Assembly: GCA_965153355.1 (NCBI GenBank)
Contig: OZ231128.1
Location: forward strand, 6,944,001-7,008,000
Origin: Flaccisagitta enflata
Taxonomy: Eukaryota; Chaetognatha; Sagittoidea; Aphragmophora
Direction: 5' to 3'
DNA: 64,000 nucleotides
This document shows positions 55,975 through 64,000 of this stretch, piece by piece. The notes under the pieces are model-generated. The model did not search any database, had not been told where the DNA came from, and worked only from the letters and a program-made list of their open reading frames with translations. Numbering within the stretch: the first letter of the stretch is position 1; the number at the start of each line of letters is the position of its first letter. Position numbers and translations under genes: made by a program.

Positions 55975-56087
55975 TTTTTCTTGCAAATACGATTACCTGT
56001 TAATGCGATCGCTGCTTTACGACTTTTTATGAATTTCTTCAAATGTACCGAGGAAGAATCTGGAAGGACAAGAACAGAAAATAGCAG

Positions 56088-56275
56088 CCCAAAGGTAGTG
56101 AATGGTCAGCGGTACCCGCGCCCTGCTTGAGTAGTGTATGACGTAAGTTGAAAGAGAGCAGGGCAGTGGCCCTAAAGGGGATTAAGTCCTGTAGAACACA
56201 GGGGGAATCTGTCCGTCCGTACATACGTCCATACGTCTGTCTATCACCCCGCCCCATCCTCAAGGCTTTGTCTTC
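56088..56275 (+). mobile_element. Family B element, 3' truncated
   Basis: AGCAGCCCAAAGGTAG, GGTCAGCGGTACCCG, GAGCAGGGCAGTGGCCC and GTCCTGTAGAACACAGGGGG, then a GTCC-type tract. The terminal hairpin is absent. Confidence 0.7.
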
Positions 56276-56397
56276 TTTTGGGCCCATTCTGACCTAAATT
56301 CTGCCAAATAGCCCAAATCATTTTTTTTTCTATTCGCACTGAATAAGATCCTATCTCTTTAACAAGTTCAAGGTTGAAATAAAAATTTGAAAAATGT

Positions 56398-56467
56398 AAA
56401 AAGGGGACGGTACCGACTGATGGACCGACAAAGCGGGATATGAAGTGGCGTGCACAAGACTAGAAAC
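56398..56467 (+). mobile_element. Family A 3' fragment
   Basis: ACCGACTGATGGACCGACAA, AGCGGGATATGAAGTGGCGT and GCACAAGACTAGAAA resemble a decayed 3' end. Confidence 0.5.
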
Positions 56468-56564
56468 CCTGGAATCATTGAGTCTGGAACAGGATATACG
56501 AGCCTGAATAAGAATCAAAGCATTAAAAGTCAAAAGAATTCAAGGGAAAGATAGTTTTTTATAC

Positions 56565-56682
56565 CGGAGTTCATGGCGCCACTGAAATAGCAAATGGCAA
56601 AGACGAATGAAGCTTTCAAAATCGTCATCATTGATTTGTAGTTCTTTCTTTAGTTGAACAAGTTGGGGAAAGCCGTCATTAT
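56565..56682 (-). CDS. Candidate host exon: start codon and signal peptide
   Basis: The acceptor TTGATTGATTTTCAG precedes 56682 and the donor CCG|GTATAA follows 56565. An in-frame TAA upstream isolates the ATG at 56631. It encodes 22 residues plus one base: MMTILKASFVFAICYFSGA then MNS, a short basic start, hydrophobic core and small residues, as in a secretory signal peptide. It ends in phase 1, matching the phase 1 start of the Gla exon 31 kb downstream; joined, the boundary codon is Glu. Vertebrate Gla genes also have a signal exon, phase 1 intron and Gla exon. The donor is weak beyond GT. A competing frame is also open across the exon. Confidence 0.45.
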
Positions 56683-56959
56683 CTGAAAATCAATCAAACA
56701 GGAATCGCAAGAGTTATGTGGCAACGAATAAATAAATATTCACATATTCTACTGATTTTATTCGGTTCATAGATCTAGATCTTTTTAATTGGTGTTAGCG
56801 TTGTTAATGTCATTGTTATTATTATTGATGTTACTGTTGTTGTTCATTTGTCCACATACCCACATTTTAGGTAATCTCCCATTATCATTTGGCGAGGCAT
56901 GTTATCTCTGCTTATGTATTCGTTGTGCCCTTTTGTGAATTATTGTCATGATTACTTAC

Positions 56960-57090
56960 CAAATTGCTAATATGCAGTTTAATAATAGCTGGATACGTGG
57001 GAGACCCCGACGTCCCCGTTTCGCGCTTATGGCAGAAGCTAATGGCAGAAGCGATGATGCGCAGACCATATACCACACAAAGTTTTAAAA
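56960..57090 (-). other. Candidate 5' UTR exon
   Basis: A consensus donor (TTTG|GTAAGT) lies at 56960/56959, 277 bp upstream of the signal-peptide exon's acceptor. The sequence ahead of it is locally GC- and CpG-richer than its surroundings (GCGCGAAACGGGGACGTCGG on the minus strand). The upstream limit is a guess; no promoter element was identified. Confidence 0.35.
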
Positions 57091-57635
57091 AGACGCAATT
57101 CTAGATAACAATTTAATTTCAATTCTCCATTGATTCTGAATAAAGTTGTTTGCACTGTTGGCAAGCCTATCTTCAGAAATCTTCAGAAATAACCCAGGCC
57201 AATACTAGAGATGGGCGGCTAAACCAAAAAGTTAGATCAAATGGCGATTTTAAACTACTAATCGATGGCAGGTTTTGTACGAATTGACAGAATGAAAAAG
57301 CCACACTTTACAAAGGCAAATTTTCATGTTGAATTTCAAAACAACTGATTAAAATCTTAGACCGTTAGAAAGCTCTTGGAAAGATCTTTTTTATGGCTCC
57401 AATGTGGCAATTCATGCTTTATTTGTTTAGAAATGGCATATAAAAGGTAGAAACATCCTCACTGTCAGTTTGCAATCCCATTGAAAAATGAGCGTTTTTG
57501 TGAATTAGAAGATTACTTTGGCAAGCTCTAGCTCCTTAACCGTTTGAGGGATAGGTCTAGAATGAAAAAAAATTTGAAAATTTTGAAAACCACTGCAACA
57601 GAAAAATGTTTTTTTTTCTTTTTCATCAACCCTTT
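57091..57635. other. Unassigned, upstream of the candidate gene start
   Basis: AT-rich. A tandem CTTCAGAAAT-type duplication at about 57170-57190 and diverged repeat text were noted, and nothing else. Confidence 0.35.
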
Positions 57636-57643
57636 CTTTCTTC

Positions 57644-57690
<47 letters not shown>

Positions 57691-57732
57691 GCTTTCTTGC
57701 TTTCTTGCTTTCTTGCTTACTTGCTTGCTTGC

Positions 57733-57774
<42 letters not shown>

Positions 57775-57798
57775 TCTTTCTTTCTTACTTTCTTTCTT
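57636..57798. repeat. (TTTC)n / (TTGC)n microsatellite
   Basis: TTTC units pass into TTGC units and back, so two tetranucleotide phases share one array. Confidence 0.95.
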
Positions 57799-57800
57799 TT

Positions 57801-57956
57801 TTAGTCGCGGACATCCGACTCTATAAGCTACTTTTTGGTCCGTCGGTCCGTCGGTCCGTCGGTCCGTCCGTCCGTCCGTCCGTGGGTAACAAAGTCACTT
57901 TTTGAGGTTTTCTGCTCCTGCCCACCCGTCCGCGACTAATGCTGCTCTCGGCCTTG
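57801..57956 (-). mobile_element. Family A element in duplication copy 1
   Basis: TTAGTCGCGGACATCCGACT, GTCCGTCG repeats, CCCACCCGTCCGCGACTAAT and CTCGGCCTTG. Confidence 0.82.
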
Positions 57957-57959
57957 TTT

Positions 57960-57960
<1 letters not shown>

Positions 57961-58011
<51 letters not shown>

Positions 58012-58013
58012 TC
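57961..58013. repeat. (CT)n microsatellite
   Basis: About 25 CT units next to the family A copy. Confidence 0.93.
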
Positions 58014-58342
58014 TCTAAGACCACCTTAAGTAAGACCAAGCATATCAATAAAAAGGACGCACTTTTGAATGGCTTATTGGGAAAAATAAAAAAAAGTAAG
58101 AAAAGAGAGAAAGAAAAGCGCACTTTTGAATGGCTTATTGTTTAACAAATAAAAAAAACATTCTGAAATTGAAATTAGAACTTTGAAAAACTTTGTTTTC
58201 AAATCTGAAAAGCCATAGTACAGAATGAAAAAAAGAGCAGATTTTCACAAAGGCATTCAGTCTCCTCTAACTCCTGCGGAAGTGGGATTGGTCTGGATTG
58301 AAAGGTCTTTTTTAATTGCAAAAAAAAATGGCAAATTGAAAA

Positions 58343-58545
58343 CAGATATACACTCCCCCAGTCGCGTGTGGTGGGCAGGGGCCATATGTTGAGGTCACTT
58401 CATCATTTGGGCAGGAGCAGCAGAGGCCAAAGAACGCAAAAAACAAAAAAGTGAGTGTGTGTGCGGAACGGGGAATGGATGGACCGGACGGATTTGGAAC
58501 CAACGAGACTGACAAAGCGGGGAGAGTTGCGTAGCACGCGACTAA
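58343..58545 (+). mobile_element. Family A element, private to duplication copy 1
   Basis: CAGATATACACTCCCCCAGT to GTAGCACGCGACTAA. The empty site in copy 2 (61970-61985) reads TTG, seven A, TTTC. Here four A are left and three right of the element, again no target duplication. Confidence 0.88.
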
Positions 58546-58970
58546 AAATTTCATTACTTTCTTGTATGTGTTTTACCAATGAAAAGAAAGGTGCATCTTT
58601 TTCTTTTTTTTTTCTTTTTTATTTATTACGCATGGGAATAGATAAAAAACTTGATATAGGACATGTTGCTCACAACTGATCGACGGGTCAGGGCAAATAG
58701 TCCAGATATAGTAGATATAGATATAGAACTTTCGGTCAAATTGATTGAAAATTGCGAAAGTTATGCCTGTTTTCTGCTTAATTCTGCGTTGATAATGTTC
58801 AACTACGATTATATGATGTTACAATTACAAAAATGAATCTACACTTGGGCGACCATTTGGGATTGGGATGACCTGCGGCGCTCACGCCTTGAATCAATAT
58901 GAAATATTGTGAAATGCGCCCTTACCAATGGTTGTCATTACTATTGTGCAGTAAAACATTATCAACTCTC

Positions 58971-58992
58971 TTTCTTTCTTTCTTTCTTTCTC

Positions 58993-59056
<64 letters not shown>

Positions 59057-59062
59057 ACTTTC
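58971..59062. repeat. (TTTC)n microsatellite
   Basis: About 22 TTTC units with one CTC interruption. Confidence 0.95.
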
Positions 59063-59070
59063 TTTCTTTT

Positions 59071-61513
59071 TTAGTCGCGGACACGCCACTCTATAAGCCA
59101 CTTTTCGGTCCGTCGGTCCGTCAGTTGGTCCGTCCGTCGGTAACAAAGTCACTTTTCAAGGTTTTCTGCTCCTGCCCACCCGTCCACGACTAATAGATAG
59201 CAGACTCTGCCCCAAATTCAATCTGACAACCCCAGCCCGATGGTTTTTGCATTCCATATAGTCAAATAGAGGGCCCAGGGCCAATGAATGGGTTTTTGAA
59301 TGGATTTTGCAACTAGCTCTTTTCAAATTTTGATGTGCATAAAGTGGTGTCTGTAGTACAAATCTTGTTTTTAGGTCATTTCAATCTCAAAATTGGGTCA
59401 CTTGGCCTGAGAAAAAAGACCCAAAATCCATGAGATTATAAAACTAGAGCTCAAGAGCTAACCAGTGGTGCAATCCGCATGTTTCTATCTTCATTTGTTA
59501 AGATTTTAGAGCATTTCAAAGATGAGGCTCATGGAGGTAAAATTGCAGCCTCAATTTCAATGGCAATTTTGACATTTTTCACAGATTTCAACATATTTTG
59601 GCTTTGGATAGACCAATTTGCATGAAATTGGTGACCAAATTAAAGAGTTTTTCCTGCTCTAGCTGATGGTAAATGAATTTTTGATCGATATGACTCCAAA
59701 TTTTTTTTATTGACTGTAGAAGCAGGTGTAAAAAAGTCAATTTTTTTGGAAAATTTGTTAACTTTGGACAAAAAATTCACCCGCCTCTAATTTGAAAAAT
59801 GACCTAAAATCTATGAGCAAAATAAACTACTGCTCAAGTGCTAACTAGTGGTGCAATCGGCATGTAGCTAAGCTGTGGCATTTAGATTTTACGGAACTTC
59901 AAAGATCAAAGGTTAAGTCAAAATGGCGATTTTTGGTTATTTTGGCCATTTTGGCCTCAAAATCGGGCACCTTTGGCTTGGAAATCAAAATAAAAATCCA
60001 TGAGATTATAAAACTAGAGCTCAAGAGCTAACCAGTGGTGCAATCCGCATGTTTCTATCTTCATTTGTTAAGATTTGAGAGCATTTCAAAGATGAGGCTT
60101 ATGGAGGTAAAATTGCAGCCTCAATTTCAGTGGCAATTTTGACATTTTTCACAGATTTCAACATATTTTGGCTTTGGATAGACCAATTTGCATGAAATTG
60201 GTGACCAAATTAAAGAGTTTTTCCTGCTCTAGCTGATGGTAAATGAATTTTTGATCGATATGACTCCAAATTTTTTTTATTGACTGTAGAAGCAGGTGTA
60301 AAAAAGTCAATATTTAGAAAATTTGTCAACTTTGGACAAAAAATTCACCCGCCACTAATTTGAAAAATGACCTAAAATCCATGAACAAAATAAACTACTG
60401 TTCAAGTGCTAACTAGTGGTTCAATCGGCATGTAGCTAAGCTGTGGCATTTAGATTTTAAGGAACTTCAAAGATCAAAGGTTAAGTCAAAATGGCGATTT
60501 TTGGTTATGTTGGCCTTTTTGGCCTCAAAATCGGGCGCCTTTGGCTTGGAAATCAAAATAAAAATCCATGAGATTATAAAACTAGAGCTCAAGAGCTAAC
60601 CAGGGGTGTAATCCGCATGTTTCTATCTTCATTTGTTAACATTTGAGAGCATTTCAAAGATGAGGCTCACGGAGGAAAAATTGCAGCCTCAATTTCAGTG
60701 GCTGTTTTTTGATCAATTTAGATGAAATTTGTGAAAAAATGAAAGATTTTTTTCTGCTCTTTAAAATGCCGCCCAGCGCAATGTGCTAACTTTATTAGTT
60801 TAGACGCTGTAGGCTTTCAAATTGAGGGGTTATTTGCGGGTTTTTTATCTTATTTTCGCAAAATAACCAAAAATCGCCATTTTGGCTTAACCTTTGATCT
60901 TTGAAGTACTGTAAAATCAAAATACCACAGCTTAGCTACTTGCCGATTGCACCAATAGTTGGCACTTGAGCAGTAGTTTATTTTGCTCATGGATTTTAGG
61001 TCACTTTTCAAATTAGAGGCGGGTGAATTTTTTGTCCAAAGTTGACAAATTTTCCAAAAAAATCGACTTTTTTACACCTGCTTCTACAGTCAATAAAAGA
61101 ATTTGGGGTCATGTCGATCAAAAATTCATTTATCATCAGCTAGAGCAGGAAAAACCCTTCAATTTGGTCGCCAATTTCATGCAAATTGGTCTATCCAAAG
61201 CTGAAATATATTGAAATTTGTGAAAAATGTCAAAATTGCCACTGAAATTGAGGCTGCAATTTTACCTCCATGAGCCTCATCTTTGAACCGCTCTCAAATC
61301 TTAACAAATGAAGATAGAAACATGCAGACTGCACCACTGGTTAGCTCTTGGGCTCTAGTTTTATAATCTCATGGATTTTGGGTCTTTTTTCTCAGGCCAA
61401 GTGACCCAATTTTGACTATATGGAATGCAAAAACCATCGGGCTGGGGTTGTCAGATTGAATTTGGGGCAGAGTCTGCTATCTAACGACTAATGCTGCTGT
61501 GTATACGGCCTTG
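59071..61513 (-). mobile_element. Family A element in duplication copy 2, split
   Basis: Left part 59071-59193 (TTAGTCGCGGACACGCCACT ... CGTCCACGACTAA). Right part 61484-61513 (ACGACTAATGCTGCTGTGTA, CGGCCTTG). Everything between is the inverted-repeat element 59194-61483. Confidence 0.85.
59194..61483. mobile_element. Inverted-repeat element with 8 bp target duplication (2.29 kb)
   Basis: Ends are perfect inverse copies over more than 60 bp (TAGATAGCAGACTCTGCCCC onward). The duplication ACGACTAA lies at 59186-59193 and 61484-61491. The left part contains two and a half direct units of about 570 bp (anchors TGAGATTATA at 59431, 60001, 60569); the right part has a single inverted unit. An 8 bp duplication would fit a hAT- or FB-like origin. 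There is no transposase. Confidence 0.85.
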
Positions 61514-61625
<112 letters not shown>

Positions 61626-62403
61626 TCTCAGAAGAAATTGCATCTCCATAGATCACCTTAAGTAATACCAAGCATATCAATAAAAAGGACGCACTTTTGA
61701 ATGGCTTATTGTGGTAACAAATAAAAAAAACTTTCTGAAATTCTAGACAATTAGAAAGCACTTTGAAAAACTTGTATTTGGTTTCAATCTGAAAATGCCA
61801 TTAGTTGGAATGAAAACTTTGCCTTTTCATTTTCACAATCCCTTTGTATATAGTACATTCAAGTAAAAAAGAGCATCTCTTTGGAAGGCTCTAGCTCCTT
61901 AACTGTTGCGGAAGTGGGATTGGTCAAGATTGAAAGGTTTTTTTTTTTAAATTGCAAAAAATGGCTCAATTGAAAAAAATTTCATTACTTTCTTGTATGT
62001 GTTTTATAAATGAAAAGAAAGGTGCATCTTTTTCTCTTTTTTTTTCTTTTTTTTTTTTCTTTTGATACGCATGGGAATGGATAAAAAACTTGATATAGGA
62101 CATGTCACTCACCACTGATCGACGGGTCAGGGCAGATGGTCCAGATATGATAGATATAGATATAGAACTTTTGGTCAAATCAATTGAAAATTGCGAAAGT
62201 TATGCCTGTTTTCTGCTTAATTCTGCGTTGATAATGTTCAATTTACGATTATATGATGTTACAATTACAAAAATGAATCTACACTTGGGCGACCATTTGG
62301 GATCGGGATGACCTGCAGCGCCCACGCCTTGAATCAATATGAAATATTGTGAAATGCACCCTTACCAATGGTTGTCATTACTATTGTGCAGTAAAACATT
62401 ATC

Positions 62404-62405
<2 letters not shown>

Positions 62406-62487
<82 letters not shown>

Positions 62488-62495
62488 CTTTCACC
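62406..62495. repeat. (CT)n microsatellite with TTTCTC units
   Basis: About 24 CT units, then TTTCTC-type hexamers. It sits at the position where the segmental duplication ends. Confidence 0.9.
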
Positions 62496-62645
62496 AACTG
62501 AAGAACATCATGTTATTTTTTTTAGCTGGTGACAAGTTCATGACCATGCCACGAAAAAATCTTCATAAAAATGGAAACAAATTAAGGGCAAATCGCCGCA
62601 TATAAGAAAAGTGTATTAAAATTCAGCCCAAATGTATGTGTATTC

Positions 62646-64000
62646 ATCCTTTTTTGGGCAGCGGCCCCGGAGGCACTATGAGCCATATCAGCCCAGCTAA
62701 AGAAAATTCCCATACCCAGCCTCTAACCACCCAGCAACCACCCCAAAAGGCTCAAACCGCCTTCACTGTGACCCAGAGCAGCCAGCTAAAGAAAGTCACC
62801 CAGCCTCTAACCCCAACCACCAAAAACCACGCCTCAACCGCCAGTCTACAAACCAGAACAACCCAGCCAAGGAAAATTATCACCAGCAATTAGCCCAAAG
62901 GCCCATATGCCTTCACTACAAGCCAGATCAGCCCAGCTAAAGAAAATTCCCATACCCAGCCTCTAACCACCCAGCCTCTAACCACCCAGCAACCATCCCA
63001 AAAGGCTCAAACCGCCTTCACTACGAGCCAGATCAGCCCAGCTAAAGAAAATTCCCATACCCAGCCTCTAACCACCCAGCGACCATCCCAAAAGGCTCAA
63101 ACCGCCTTCACTATGAGCCAGATCAGCCCAACTAAAGAAAATTTCCATATCCTGCCTCTAACCACCCAGCAACCACCCCAAAAGGCTCAAACCGCCTTCA
63201 CTTCGAGTCAAATCAGCCCAGCTAAAGAAATTCCCATACCCAGCCTCTAACCACCCAGCAACCACCCAAAAAGGCTCAAACCGCCTTCACTATGAGCCAG
63301 ATCAGCCCAGCTAAAGAAAATTCCCATACCCAGCCTCTAACCACCCAGCAACCACCCCAAAAGGCTCAAACCGCCTTCACTACAAGCCAGATCAGCCCAG
63401 CTAAAGAAAATTCCCATACCTAGCCTCTAACCACCCAGCAACCACCCCAAAAGGCTCAAACCGCCTTCACTATGAGCCAGATCAGCCCAGCTAAAGAAAA
63501 TTCCCATACCCAGCCTCTAACCACCCAGCAACCACCCCAAAAGGCTCAAACCGCCTTCACTACGAGCAAGATCAGCCCAGCTGAAGAAAATTCCCATACC
63601 CAGCCTCTAACCACCCAGCAACCACACCAAAAGGCTCAAACCGCCCCGGAGGGGCCAATGACCTATGATTCCATACAGGGCAATTTTACAGTTTCCGTCC
63701 ATCCGTCTGTCCGTCTGTCCTTCCATCCGTTAGTCCGTCTGTCCATCCATCCGTTAGTCCGTCCATCTGTCTGTCCATCCGTCCGTCCGTCCGTCCATCC
63801 ATCTGTCTGTCCGTCCGTCCATCCATCCATCCGTCCGTCCGTCCGTCTGTCTGTCCGTCCGTCCCCCCCTCTCAAAGCCAAGAACTATGCCTCCTGGACC
63901 TTATGTCAGGCCTCTGAGACCCCAAATCAGGCCTATCAAACCCCAAATTAGGCCTTTCAGACCTCAAAATAGGGCTCTGAGACCCCAAATTTGGCCTCTC
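62646..64000 (-). mobile_element. Family B element with a 90 bp array, continues past the window
   Basis: TTTTTTGGGCAGCGGCCCCG at the left is the family 3' end. A 90 bp array follows. Then GCCCCGGAGGGGCCAATGAC, CCATACAGGGCAATTTTACA, a long GTCC-type tract (63690-63865) and the start of a GGCCTCTGAGACCCCAAAT array. The 5' end is outside the window. Confidence 0.75.
62670..63640 (+). repeat. 90 bp (30-codon) tandem array, about 10 copies
   Basis: The unit includes ATCAGCCCAGCTAAAGAAAA and CCACCCAGCAACCACCCC. Anchors at 63121, 63211, 63301, 63391, 63481 and 63571 give a 90 bp period (one 89). One frame reads QISPAKENSHTQPLTTQQPP, but only two full units stay open in a row in the last frame (63472 on), and an earlier copy carries a stop after a 1 bp loss. 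I treat it as a minisatellite, not a gene. Confidence 0.85.

Noticed and set aside
63472-63951. 159-codon frame with Ser/Pro repeats at the right end
   Set aside because: A 90 bp array followed by a (GTCC)n tract; continuity is due to repeat periods divisible by three.

Overview
This is animal nuclear DNA: AT-rich, with GT-AG introns and a very high load of transposons. It is not a bacterial or viral window. The only host gene I can defend is on the minus strand. It has a Gla-domain exon (24909-25111), an LDL-receptor class A exon (21470-21660) and, less certainly, a signal-peptide exon and a 5' UTR exon about 31 kb upstream (56565-56682; 56960 to about 57090). Classical Gla domains are known mainly from chordates, so an invertebrate chordate such as a tunicate or lancelet is my best guess at the source. 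That is inference, not proof.

Layout. 1-3380: microsatellites and dispersed repeats. 3384-11146: a small TA-flanked inverted-repeat element split by a 7.3 kb LTR retrotransposon (3466-10802) that carries gag but no recognisable pol. 11646-18965: a hairpin-ended element (family B), then a 5.25 kb LTR element without coding capacity (12559-17812) that itself holds a 681 bp hAT-like element with an 8 bp target duplication. 18965-21364: three nested layers of family B. 21470-25111: the two best host exons with repeats between them. 25400-36219: short elements, palindromic TA-flanked elements and a 5.5 kb fold-back element. 37265-53363: a DIRS-order, tyrosine-recombinase retrotransposon on the minus strand, broken into many pieces by younger insertions, including a CR1/Jockey-like LINE (about 45000-49880). 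53537-55322: a second, 5'-truncated LINE. 57640-62406: a tandem segmental duplication, one copy split by a 2.3 kb inverted-repeat element. 62646-64000: a family B element with a 90 bp (30-codon) array.

The most striking content is two families of short non-autonomous elements that fill the window. Family A runs from CAAGGCC to a terminal hairpin and CTAA. Three filled copies can be matched with empty sites inside this same window, and all three fit insertion into an A run with no target-site duplication, as expected for a Helitron/Helentron-like element. Family B has offset (asymmetric) inverted ends made of stacked hairpins. Both families carry private minisatellites in their interiors. The second striking item is the DIRS element, whose split direct repeats (A1, B1-A2, B2) can be read directly; the internal B1-A2 unit lies between the gag body and a zinc knuckle.

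The host gene and the transposons are not functionally linked. If the exon model is right, the transposons are cargo of one very large intron. All boundaries come from reading by eye; nothing was aligned or searched computationally.
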